From: Oxalobacteraceae bacterium UBA6704
GTDB lineage: Bacteria; Pseudomonadota; Gammaproteobacteria; Burkholderiales; Burkholderiaceae_D
DNA length: 64,000 nucleotides
Assembly: GCA_002454505.1 (NCBI GenBank)
Contig: DKJA01000018.1
Span: 1 to 64,000, forward strand
Reading direction: 5' to 3'
Part shown: one piece after another, positions 40,100 to 48,357 of the stretch
How positions within the stretch are numbered: position 1 is the stretch's first letter
How the letters are laid out: every line of letters begins with the position of its first letter
Program-made: the position numbers and the translations under genes
The notes under the pieces: generated by a model
What the model saw: the letters and a program-made list of their open reading frames with translations, nothing else
The model's database searches: none
What the model was told of the DNA's origin: nothing

Positions 40100-42253
40100 C
40101 TAGAAGTTCGTCACCACGCGCAGCATCACCGTGCGCGGATCGCCCAGCGGCAGCACGTTGTTGCTCAACACGCCCGCATAGTAATCGCGGTCGAACAGGT
40201 TCTTCACGCTGAGCGTCACACGGTAGCGCGCAGCCTGGTAACTGAGGTTCGCATCGACCGCCGTGTAGCCAGGCACCACGTACGACACGGAAGGCCCGGA
40301 CTTCTCGCTCTCGTAGCGCGCGCCGATGCCGCCGCCCAAGCCCGTCAGCACGCCGGAGCGGAAGCGATAGTTGGCCCACAGGCTGCCGCTGCGGCGCGGC
40401 ACGTTCAGCAGGCGCTTGCCCACGGTGCCGCCATTGTCCTCGGTGACCACGGCATCGATGACGGCCAGCGCCGCCTGCACGTCCCAGCCGTTGCGCAGGT
40501 CGGCACCGACTTCCGCCTCGAAGCCGCGGGTCTGTTCCTCACCCGTCTGCACCTGCGCGCTCGGCAGGATCGCGATGTGCTCTTCGTTCGGATCGGCGGT
40601 GGTGACGTTGCGGCGCTTCAGGTCATACACCGCCACGCCGCCCGTGATGCGGCCATTGTCGAACTCGAACTTGGCGCCGATCTCGGCCTGCTTGCCCTCC
40701 TCCGGCTGGAACTGCACGCCGAAGAAATCGCTGCCGCTGACGGGCAGGAACGACGTGGCGTAGCTGACATATGGCGAGATATGCGGCGTCAGGCGGTACA
40801 GCAGGGCCACGCTGCCCGTGTTGGCGTTGTCGCGCAGCTCCGACGTGGTGTTGGCCAGCTCGTTGTACAGCGTGTTCTTGATGCGGTCGTGGCGCAGCGC
40901 GAGGCTCAGGTTCAGCTGCTCGGTGAGCGCCACCTGGTCGCGCAGGTACAGCGCCGCGTACGACACCTTGGTGGTGGTCTGGCTGTTCGGCGTGGCGGGG
41001 CACGTGTAGTCCTGGTGGTACACAGGATTGAAGATGTCAATCGCCGGCAAGCGGCAACTGGTGGCGCCGTAGCGGACGTTGTCGCTGTTCAGGTCCAGCC
41101 CCGCCAGCACCGTGTGGCGCATGCCGGCCACGTCGAAGGCCCGCTCCAGGTAGGTGTCCAGCGCCACGTTATGGCCATGCACGTCCTGCATCGAACCGCT
41201 GCGGCTTTGCGTCCTTTCGTCGGCCGCGAGCGCGCCCAGCGACACGAAGCGGCCGTCGACATCCATGTCCAGCCAGCGGAAGTTCTGCCCCAGTTTCCAG
41301 CCCGTGTCATAGCGGTGCACCAGGCTGTAGCCCAGCGTCGCCTGCTTCGAGTGATAAGGGCCGAAGCCCGGCTCGCCGTTGAACTGGTCGCGGTCGAACG
41401 CGCCGTTTTTATTCGGCAGCAGCGTGCCCTTCACCGGCGCGCCCTGGTTGCGCAGGTATTCGCGCTTGCTGTACGACGACAGGATGGTGAAGTCGGTGTT
41501 CGGGCCGAAGTCCAGCGACACGGACGGCGCGATGTAGCGCTTGTTGAAGTACACCTGGTCGATCGGATCGTCCTGGTTCGACCACATGCCGTTGATGCGT
41601 ACGGCGGCCTTGCCGGTTTCGTTGAGCGGGCGGCCCAAGTCGAAGTCGACCTGCTTGAAGTTGTCGGTGCCGTAGGTGGCCCCCAGCTGGTTAAACGCTT
41701 CGGCGCGCGGCCGCTTGCTGACCATGTTCACCAGCCCGCCCGGCTGCACGAGGCCGAAGTTGATCGATGCCGGGCCTTTGAGGATCTCGATGCGCTCGAC
41801 ACCGAACACGTCCTGCCCCACCCACTGGTTCTGGCCCCGTTTCAGGCCATCGATGTACAGCGATTCGGAAGCGCGCTGGCCGCGGATGATGAAATCGTCC
41901 CAGCCGCGCCGGCCCCAGCTGCCCGCGGCGACGCCGGCACTGCTTTGCAGCGCCTCGGCCACCGTTGTGACGGCGCGCGCATCGAGCAGGTCGCGCGTCA
42001 GCACGCTCACCGATTGCGGCGTCTCCAGCAGCGACAGGTCGGACTTGGTGCTGCTGCCGGCGCGGCGCGCGGCGAATCCCTGGTCTTCCTCACGCTCGCC
42101 CGAGACTTCGACGACCTGCATCGTGGGCTCGGTGGGTTGGGACGGCTGGGCGGGTTGGCTATCGGTGGCGGCGTGGGCCGCGCCGAAAAACGGCATGCAG
42201 GCGAGGACGAAGGCGTGGAGAGGACGGGGAGCGGGGAGCAGACACTTGGGCAT
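40100..42253 (-). CDS. TonB-dependent siderophore receptor
   Basis: The 717-residue outer-membrane receptor has a signal peptide ending near GAAHA and a plug domain (LLETPQSVSVLTRDLLDARA, IIRGQRASESLYIDGLKR, RIEILKGPASINFGLVQPGG) typical of ferrichrome/hydroxamate-type receptors (FhuA/FhuE/FoxA-like). The 22-strand barrel ends in LGDPRTVMLRVVTNF with terminal Phe. No N-terminal signalling (STN) extension is present, so regulation by an ECF sigma factor is unlikely. A Fur box lies 20-38 bases upstream of the start. It stands alone; the cognate inner-membrane transporter is not in the window. Confidence 0.93.
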   Translation of the reverse strand: MPKCLLPAPRPLHAFVLACMPFFGAAHAATDSQPAQPSQPTEPTMQVVEVSGEREEDQGFAARRAGSSTKSDLSLLETPQSVSVLTRDLLDARAVTTVAEALQSSAGVAAGSWGRRGWDDFIIRGQRASESLYIDGLKRGQNQWVGQDVFGVERIEILKGPASINFGLVQPGGLVNMVSKRPRAEAFNQLGATYGTDNFKQVDFDLGRPLNETGKAAVRINGMWSNQDDPIDQVYFNKRYIAPSVSLDFGPNTDFTILSSYSKREYLRNQGAPVKGTLLPNKNGAFDRDQFNGEPGFGPYHSKQATLGYSLVHRYDTGWKLGQNFRWLDMDVDGRFVSLGALAADERTQSRSGSMQDVHGHNVALDTYLERAFDVAGMRHTVLAGLDLNSDNVRYGATSCRLPAIDIFNPVYHQDYTCPATPNSQTTTKVSYAALYLRDQVALTEQLNLSLALRHDRIKNTLYNELANTTSELRDNANTGSVALLYRLTPHISPYVSYATSFLPVSGSDFFGVQFQPEEGKQAEIGAKFEFDNGRITGGVAVYDLKRRNVTTADPNEEHIAILPSAQVQTGEEQTRGFEAEVGADLRNGWDVQAALAVIDAVVTEDNGGTVGKRLLNVPRRSGSLWANYRFRSGVLTGLGGGIGARYESEKSGPSVSYVVPGYTAVDANLSYQAARYRVTLSVKNLFDRDYYAGVLSNNVLPLGDPRTVMLRVVTNF

Positions 42254-42272
42254 TGAACCGATGACCTTACAT

Positions 42273-42291
42273 GAGAACGAGTCTCATTATC
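42273..42291 (-). promoter_or_regulatory. Fur box upstream of the siderophore receptor
   Basis: On the minus strand the site reads GATAATGAGACTCGTTCTC, which matches 15 of 19 positions of the Fur consensus GATAATGATAATCATTATC. It lies 20-38 bases upstream of the receptor ATG, the usual position for iron-dependent repression. Confidence 0.8.
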
Positions 42292-42358
42292 GTTCACAAG
42301 TGAACTATTCAACACTCCCATAAGGGAGGGGTGGGTGTCACGGTAGCCCCTGCCCTGG

Positions 42359-42604
42359 TCACTCCAGTTTGACGCCGTCGACTTCGATCAGCCGGTCCAG
42401 ACGCAGCGTGTCACCGCTATCCAGCGACAGATAATCCGCGCCGCTGCGGGCGAAGACATCGGTGATGACGGCGCTGACGGTTGCCGCATTACCGGCGTCG
42501 TCGCGGTAGACGATCGGCACCGGCTTGCGGCTGGTCGCGTGGATTTCCAGCAGGTCGTGGAAGTCGCAGCTGATTGGGTGGTAGGTGGATGCGTGGTCGG
42601 TCAT
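42359..42604 (-). CDS. Rof (YaeO)-like Rho-binding antiterminator
   Basis: The 81-residue protein matches the Rof family: YHPISCDFHDLLEIHATSRK (family pattern YxPIsCdfhdeLE), VITDVFARSGADYLSLDSGD and LRLDRLIEVDGVKL. Rof folds like an Sm protein and inhibits Rho-dependent termination by blocking its primary RNA-binding site. The minus-strand start at 42604 has a GGAGCC-like site upstream. It lies between the siderophore receptor and a lower-GC orphan region and shares no operon partner. Confidence 0.85.
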   Translation of the reverse strand: MTDHASTYHPISCDFHDLLEIHATSRKPVPIVYRDDAGNAATVSAVITDVFARSGADYLSLDSGDTLRLDRLIEVDGVKLE

Positions 42605-42876
42605 GGTGGCTCCTTGCTTGGGCGGTCAGGCGATGGTACGCCGGAAGTGACTGCCGCGTTACCCGCCGGCGAACGACGCGCCCGGCCTCGGTAACCTTGA
42701 CGGAAAACGATGCCTCGAGCGATTCGGTGGTGACCGGCCGCACGAGCTCCTCCGCCGTCCATGGGCCGAAGTGGACGAACGTTCCGACGCCCCAATGTGC
42801 GCTTGCCACGGCCCGGTCGCCCGATACGCAAACTGTCGTCGCACGACGTGCTTTCGCTGACGTCTGTCGGGAACTG
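42605..42876. other. Intergenic stretch with a possible coding fragment
   Basis: No complete gene is supported. On the minus strand, about 42650-42860 reads like protein (SGDRAVASAHWGVGTFVHFG, PWTAEELVRPVTTESLEASF) and would begin at a GTG (42884) that overlaps the stop of the next gene upstream. The frame then loses its coding character and runs into the rof gene. It may be the remains of a small gene formerly coupled to the PD-(D/E)XK-like gene. Confidence 0.3.
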
Positions 42877-43626
42877 TCAGGCACCTACGCTTGCTGTGAA
42901 CCGTAGAGCATCCTCCGCAATCTCGTTCATCGACACTGCCACCCCTCCCCTGTAGTCGATCGCGAACAGTCGGCCTAATCCGCCGGGACCCACTGCCCAG
43001 AAGAGCGGCGCCTGGCAACGCCCCAAGGCTTGCCATTTCCGATACGCGTTGACGGCGCGGCTGTCCGCAGGCTCGGCATCAGTCTCGCCGTCGCGACAGG
43101 CCACAGCCATGAATTCGATGAGCTTATCGACTTCCCGTCTGGTCCTCTTTATCTCCCCAGCCACCGCCATGGTATCGCCATCGTCCTCCCGGTACGCGAC
43201 AAGGTCGAACGCCCAGTCCTTCGATTGCATGCCCAGACGCCCGGCGGGCCAACCATATTGCACATGCAGGCGGGCCAGAGTGGCCACGGTGATAATCGGC
43301 TCGAGCGCGAGATTGATTGGGCGCGGCCGCACGGCCTTCGGACCGCACTCCCAAAAAATGACTTCCTGGACCTTGCTGCGTGGCGCGCGCAAGCGGCCGC
43401 CATGGTCCGAGCGGACAAGGCCGCTATCAAGCCCCGTCATGAACCACTCGGCGTCAAAAGCATCGAGGCGGTATGTCGGGCGAAAACCCTCGACGCCGTA
43501 TTGGCGCCTCGGATCATGCGCGTATTCGGGCAGCCACACGTCCAGCAAGCGTCGCCGGAATTCTTCGAGCGGACCATCTCCAACGCCAGTGAAGTGCGCT
43601 TCATCATGCTTCATCGGAACGCCCAT
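42877..43626 (-). CDS. Orphan protein with a PD-(D/E)XK nuclease-like signature
   Basis: About 249 residues if read from ATG 43626 (245 from ATG 43614; the start is uncertain and no strong ribosome-binding site decides). I do not recognise a named family. The segment WAFDLVAY, fourteen residues, then GEIKRTRREVDKLIEFM has the D-x(n)-ExK spacing of PD-(D/E)XK nucleases, with an upstream helix Glu (LEPIITVATLARL). The C-terminal part has PLFWAVGPGGLGRLFAIDYR. Base composition and codon use are less GC-biased than the neighbours, which suggests acquisition. No methylase or toxin partner is adjacent. A defence or DNA-processing role is only a guess. Confidence 0.55.
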   Translation of the reverse strand: MGVPMKHDEAHFTGVGDGPLEEFRRRLLDVWLPEYAHDPRRQYGVEGFRPTYRLDAFDAEWFMTGLDSGLVRSDHGGRLRAPRSKVQEVIFWECGPKAVRPRPINLALEPIITVATLARLHVQYGWPAGRLGMQSKDWAFDLVAYREDDGDTMAVAGEIKRTRREVDKLIEFMAVACRDGETDAEPADSRAVNAYRKWQALGRCQAPLFWAVGPGGLGRLFAIDYRGGVAVSMNEIAEDALRFTASVGA

Positions 43627-44056
43627 GACCGTGGCGATCTTCCAGCCGTGCGTGAACAGTGAAGTCCGGATTCCGCCAATGGATCCTGGCGATCGCGCAG
43701 ACGTTTTTCTGGAAATTGTCCCGGCTCTGCAACTTTGGCAAATGGGAGTCAGCAAACGTGGGCATGGCAACCTATTCAAGAAAGAAGGATAAAGCCGCTC
43801 GCAGCGAATTTGCCATCATATACCGCCGATGCATCGAAGCTTGGCCGCTATGGCAAGGACAGCCATGCTGTGATCATGGAGATCCTGGGTGCGAACGAGC
43901 GCCAGTACCACGTGGCAGCTGGAAAGGCCCATCGGAGTCGACAAGGACCGGATGGAGCACATTACACGCCCCCGCCGCCTGCCAAAAACACAAACCCTCC
44001 CCCCAAACCGGGTAAAATGCACGCCCATCCGCCCCGCATCCAGCCGCACCGAACAC
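43627..44056. other. 430-base region upstream of mutS, no gene recognised
   Basis: Several short open frames exist on both strands but none has a family pattern or a good ribosome-binding site. Composition is AT-richer up to about 43880, like the adjacent orphan gene, and returns to host-like GC before mutS. The last 60 bases before the mutS start are C/A-rich (CAAACCCTCCCCCCAAACC). Confidence 0.5.
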
Positions 44057-46729
44057 ATGAACGCCCCAGCCGAAATCAACGCCGCCGCCGTCAAGAACAG
44101 CCCTGCCGAAAAGGTCACCCCAATGATGCAGCAATACCTGCGCATCAAGGGCGAACACCCGTCGATGCTGGTGTTTTACCGCATGGGCGACTTCTATGAG
44201 CTGTTCTACGACGATGCCGAAAAAGCGTCGCGCGTGCTCGGCATCACGCTGACCGCACGCGGTCATGCGAACGGCGTGCCGATCAAGATGGCCGGCGTGC
44301 CGTTCCATTCTCTGGACGGCTACCTGGCCAAGCTGGTCAAGCTGGGCGAGTCGTGCGCGATCTGCGAGCAGATCGGCGATCCGGCGCTGTCCAAGGGGCC
44401 GGTCGAACGCAAGGTGGTGCGCATCGTCACGCCCGGCACGCTGACCGATTCGGACCTGCTGCCGGAAAAATCGGAGCGTCCGCTGCTGGCGATGGCCATG
44501 CTCACGCAGCGCAAGAACGTCACGGCCGGCCTGGCGTGGCTGTCGCTTGCATCCGGCAGCCTGAAGCTGATGGAGTTCTCCGGCGACCAGCGCAGCGTCA
44601 ACGCGCGCCTGCAGCAGGAGCTGGAACGCATTGTGCCCGCCGAGGTGCTGCGCGCCGATGGCGGCGACCTGTTCGACGAGATCACCACCTGCCACGTCAA
44701 CCAGGTGCCGGAATGGCACTTCGACGTTGTTCACGGCCACAAGTCGCTGCTGGACCAGCTGGGCGTGGCCACGCTGACCGGCTTCGGTGCGGAAGGCATG
44801 GGGCCCGCGTTCGGCGCGGCCGGCGCGCTGCTGCGTTATGCGCTGTCCACGCAGGGCCGCGGCCTGCAGCACGTGAAGAGCCTCGCTTGCGAAAACGAAT
44901 CCGAGTTCATCGGCCTCGATGCCGCCACGCGCCGCAACCTGGAGCTGACGGAAACCATCCGCGGCCAGGAGTCGCCGACGCTGTTCTCGCTGCTGGACCA
45001 CTGCCGCACGGCGATGGGTTCGCGCCTGCTGCGCCACTGGCTGCACCATGCGCGGCGCGACCAGGCGGTGGCGCGCGGCCGCCACGATGCCATCGCGGCG
45101 CTGATGCAGGATGACGCCACCGGCTCGCTCGGCTTCCACCTGCAGCAGGTGCCGGACGTGGAACGCATCACCACGCGCATCGCGCTGCTGACGGCCCGCC
45201 CGCGCGACCTGGCCGGCCTGCGCGACGGCCTGCAGCAGTTGCCGAAGCTGCAGCATGCGCTGGAACGCGTGCTCGATCTCGACAGCGCCGACAGCCTGCT
45301 GCACAAGATCCACCGCCAGTTGCAGACGCCGGATGCCTGCGTCGACCTGCTGGTGCGCGCCGTGATGCCGGAGCCGGCCACGATGGTGCGCGACGGCGGC
45401 GTCATTGCGCGCGGTTTCGATGCGGAGCTCGACGAGCTGCGCGGCCTGTCCGAGAACGCCGGCCAGTACCTGGTCGACCTGGAGACGCGCGAACGCGAGC
45501 GCACCGGCATCGCCAACCTGCGCGTCGAGTACAACCGCGTGCACGGCTTCTACATCGAAGTCACCAACGGCCAGGCCGACAAGGTGCCGGACGATTACCG
45601 CCGCCGCCAGACGCTGAAGAACTGCGAACGCTACATCACGCCGGAACTGAAAGCGTTCGAAGACAAGGCGCTGTCCGCGCAGGACCGTGCGCTGGCCCGC
45701 GAGAAGGTCCTCTACGAACAGCTGCTGGCCGACCTGGCGCCGCACATCGTCACGCTGCAGACGATCGCGCAGGGCATCGCGCAAATCGACACGCTGACGG
45801 CACTGACCGATCACGCGCTGCGCAACAACTGGTGCGCGCCGCAGCTGGTGGCCGAGGCCTGCATCGACATCCGCGAAGGCCGCCACCCGGTGGTGGAAAA
45901 CCAGATCGAGCGCTTCATCGCCAACGATGCGCGCCTGCTGGCCGATCGCCGCCTGCTGCTGATCACCGGCCCGAACATGGGCGGTAAATCCACCTTCATG
46001 CGCCAGGTTGCGTTGATCACACTGCTGGCATATGTGGGCAGCTACGTGCCGGCCGCCAGCGCGACGATCGGCCCGATCGACCGCGTGTTCACCCGCATCG
46101 GCGCCACCGACGACCTGGCCGGCGGCCGCTCCACGTTCATGGTGGAGATGACGGAAGCGGCGTCGATCCTGAACGGCGCCACCGAACACTCGCTGGTGCT
46201 GATGGATGAAATCGGCCGCGGTACGTCGACGTTCGACGGCCTCGCGCTGGCGTGGGCCATCGCGCGCCACCTGATCGACACGAGCCGCAGCTTCACGCTG
46301 TTCGCCACCCACTACTTCGAACTGACGCAGCTGCCGGAGAGCCATCCGACGGCGGCCAACGTGCACCTGTCCGCCGTGGAGCACAAGGACAGCATCGTAT
46401 TCCTGCACGCGGTGCAGGACGGCCCGGCATCGCAGAGCTACGGCCTGCAGGTGGCGCAGCTGGCCGGCGTGCCGCAGACGGTAATCAAGGCGGCGCGCAA
46501 GCACCTGGCCCGCCTGGAAGCGCAGGCGCTGGAGACGACGCCGCAGCTGGATCTGTTTGCCGTGCCGTCGGCCGAGGCGAACGACGACGAGCCGGCGCCG
46601 GCGGCACCGGCGGACAACCCGCAACTGCGCGAGCTGCTCGACGCGCTGGACGATCTCGATCCGGATGCGCTGTCGCCGCGCGAAGCGCTGGAGCGCCTGT
46701 ACCAGCTGAAGCGCCTCGCCCCGGCATGA
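44057..46729 (+). CDS. mutS: DNA mismatch repair protein MutS
   Basis: The 890-residue protein has the full MutS layout: mismatch-recognition domain with GDFYELF (F46-x-E48), connector, core and clamp domains, then the ABC-type ATPase with Walker A GPNMGGKST (about 638-646), STFMVEMTE, Walker B LVLMDEIGRGTSTFDG and the ATHYFELTQL switch. The C-terminal tail (PQLRELLDALDDLDPDALSP) is the helix-turn-helix dimerisation region of proteobacterial MutS. The ATG at 44057 fits the usual N terminus (VTPMMQQYLRIKGEHP); the frame is open further upstream without support. Its stop overlaps the next gene's ATG. Confidence 0.97.
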   Translation: MNAPAEINAAAVKNSPAEKVTPMMQQYLRIKGEHPSMLVFYRMGDFYELFYDDAEKASRVLGITLTARGHANGVPIKMAGVPFHSLDGYLAKLVKLGESCAICEQIGDPALSKGPVERKVVRIVTPGTLTDSDLLPEKSERPLLAMAMLTQRKNVTAGLAWLSLASGSLKLMEFSGDQRSVNARLQQELERIVPAEVLRADGGDLFDEITTCHVNQVPEWHFDVVHGHKSLLDQLGVATLTGFGAEGMGPAFGAAGALLRYALSTQGRGLQHVKSLACENESEFIGLDAATRRNLELTETIRGQESPTLFSLLDHCRTAMGSRLLRHWLHHARRDQAVARGRHDAIAALMQDDATGSLGFHLQQVPDVERITTRIALLTARPRDLAGLRDGLQQLPKLQHALERVLDLDSADSLLHKIHRQLQTPDACVDLLVRAVMPEPATMVRDGGVIARGFDAELDELRGLSENAGQYLVDLETRERERTGIANLRVEYNRVHGFYIEVTNGQADKVPDDYRRRQTLKNCERYITPELKAFEDKALSAQDRALAREKVLYEQLLADLAPHIVTLQTIAQGIAQIDTLTALTDHALRNNWCAPQLVAEACIDIREGRHPVVENQIERFIANDARLLADRRLLLITGPNMGGKSTFMRQVALITLLAYVGSYVPAASATIGPIDRVFTRIGATDDLAGGRSTFMVEMTEAASILNGATEHSLVLMDEIGRGTSTFDGLALAWAIARHLIDTSRSFTLFATHYFELTQLPESHPTAANVHLSAVEHKDSIVFLHAVQDGPASQSYGLQVAQLAGVPQTVIKAARKHLARLEAQALETTPQLDLFAVPSAEANDDEPAPAAPADNPQLRELLDALDDLDPDALSPREALERLYQLKRLAPA

Positions 46730-47709
46730 TGCGCCGCGCCGGCCTGGCCTGCGTGCTGATCGGCGCCCTGGCGGGTGCCGCGGCATGGGCCGCGCCGGCC
46801 AAAGATAAAAGCTTCGAGTTCGCCGTCATCGGCCACACCTTCCCCGGCGAGTCGGGCGACGAAGACCTGCAGCGCACGCTGGTCCGCGCCGGCAAGGAGA
46901 AACCGGCGTTCGTCATCGCGGCCGGTATCAAGTCCGTCAACGAACCGTGCAGCGACAGGCTGTACCTGCAGCGGCGCGGCCTGCTGCAGGAATCGGCGCG
47001 GCCGCTGGTGCTCGTGCTGGCCGGCAGCGACTGGACCGACTGCCGCAACTCGGCCGGCCGCTCCAATGCGATCGAACGGCTGAACCGCATCCGCGAAATC
47101 TACTTCGACGGGCAGGAGGCGCTGGGCGCGAAAAAACTGGATGTGAGCCGCCAGTCGACCATCCGCAAGTTCCGCAGCTATGCGGAGAACGCCCATTGGG
47201 AACAGGACGGCGTGCTGTTCGCAACGCTCAATCTCCCCGCTCGCAACAACCACTTCCTGCCCGAGGCGGGCCGCAACAGCGAGTACGAGGACAGGCTCGT
47301 CGCCAACCGCGCCTGGTTGCAGCGGCTGTTCGGCCTGGCCAAGCGGCGCAAGCTGGAAGGCCTCGTGCTGTTTTCCGATGGCGACGTGCGCGTGCACGCG
47401 GAGCCGGGTTTCTCGCTGCCGGCAGTGTTCTCGGCGAAGCAGGACGGCTTTGCCGAAACGCGCCGGCTGGTACGCACGCTGGCCGAGAAATACCAGGGCA
47501 AGGTGCTGCTGGTCGATACGAATGTCGAGCGCGATGCGAAGGTGGAGGACCAGCCGGGCACCGTCACATGGCACGGCAACCTGGGACACGTGACGTTTGC
47601 CGGCGAGTGGAACGTGGTGCGCGTGGCGCCGGGCGGCAAGCAGCTGTTTGCGGTGCCCTCAGCCGTACCCGCCAAAGACAACGGGCAGCCGAAACTGCCC
47701 GTCAAATAA
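46726..47709 (+). CDS. Exported metallophosphoesterase-like protein with degenerate metal site
   Basis: The 327-residue protein has a signal peptide (about 25 residues ending AAAWAAPA) and aligns with a calcineurin-like family recognised by PGDNEWTDCxR, LGxxxLxxxRQ and ENxxWxxGxVxFATLNVxGSNN. Here these read LAGSDWTDCRN, LGAKKLDVSRQ and YAENAHWEQDGVLFATLNLP followed by ARNNH. The usual DxH and GDxxD ligands appear as FAVIGHT and IAAGIKS, so most metal ligands look replaced. It may be a non-catalytic periplasmic binding protein. ATGATG overlaps the mutS stop; the second ATG (46729) is an equal start candidate. It is co-transcribed with mutS. Confidence 0.75.
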   Translation: MMRRAGLACVLIGALAGAAAWAAPAKDKSFEFAVIGHTFPGESGDEDLQRTLVRAGKEKPAFVIAAGIKSVNEPCSDRLYLQRRGLLQESARPLVLVLAGSDWTDCRNSAGRSNAIERLNRIREIYFDGQEALGAKKLDVSRQSTIRKFRSYAENAHWEQDGVLFATLNLPARNNHFLPEAGRNSEYEDRLVANRAWLQRLFGLAKRRKLEGLVLFSDGDVRVHAEPGFSLPAVFSAKQDGFAETRRLVRTLAEKYQGKVLLVDTNVERDAKVEDQPGTVTWHGNLGHVTFAGEWNVVRVAPGGKQLFAVPSAVPAKDNGQPKLPVK

Positions 47710-47730
47710 GCCTGCTACTGCACAGCGATC

Positions 47731-48273
47731 CTAGTGGATCGGCTGGCTGCGGAAGTGGTCGCCTTCTTCGCCGTCGTCCTCGTCGTCGCCGTGGTGATGG
47801 CCGTGAGCGCCGTGCACGTGTTCGTGGGCGATTTCCTCGTCCGTGGCTTCGCGCACGTCCGCCACTTTCAGTTCGAAGCGCAGCGCCATGCCGGCCAGCG
47901 GATGGTTACCGTCCAGCACGACCTTGTCGTCGGCGATGTCGGTCACCGTGAAGATCATCGCTTCTTCGTCGTTGTCGCCATCCGGCATGCCTTCGAACTG
48001 CATGCCCACTTCCAGCGGTTCCGGCAGGCGCGAGCGCGGCTCGACCTTGACCAGCGCCGGATCGTAGTCGCCGAATGCATCGTCCGGTTCGATCTGGATC
48101 GTGTTCGTGTAGCCGACGTCCTTGCCTTCCAGCTCTTCCTCGATCTTCGGCAGGGTGTTTTCGTAACCGCCGTGCAGGTACACCATCGGCTGGCTGCCGT
48201 CTTCGATCAGGTTGTTCTGAGCGTCGGACAGTTTGTATTCCACGGTCACGACGGTGTTCTTCGCGATCTTCAT
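47731..48273 (-). CDS. slyD: SlyD-like FKBP-type peptidyl-prolyl isomerase
   Basis: The 180-residue protein has the SlyD pattern: YKLSDAQNNLIEDG, YLHGGYENTLPKIEEELEGK (FKBP part), DDAFGDYDPALVKVEP and an inserted IF domain (about 70-125). The metal-binding tail is His/Asp-rich (HEHVHGAHGHHHGDDEDDGE), a nickel-binding feature of SlyD. It catalyses prolyl isomerisation and acts as a chaperone and nickel donor. It is convergent with the exported phosphoesterase-like gene and divergent from the L16 hydroxylase gene. Confidence 0.92.
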   Translation of the reverse strand: MKIAKNTVVTVEYKLSDAQNNLIEDGSQPMVYLHGGYENTLPKIEEELEGKDVGYTNTIQIEPDDAFGDYDPALVKVEPRSRLPEPLEVGMQFEGMPDGDNDEEAMIFTVTDIADDKVVLDGNHPLAGMALRFELKVADVREATDEEIAHEHVHGAHGHHHGDDEDDGEEGDHFRSQPIH

Positions 48274-48357
48274 TGCGTTTCCTTTCTTGTATAAGCTGGT
48301 GCGGATTATACTCCGTGGCCGCAGGGGGCACCGCTGCCTTGATTGTTATAATGGGGG

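Noticed and set aside
43874..46786. A 970-codon frame antisense to mutS
   Set aside because: It is a mirror of mutS codon bias without domain signatures.
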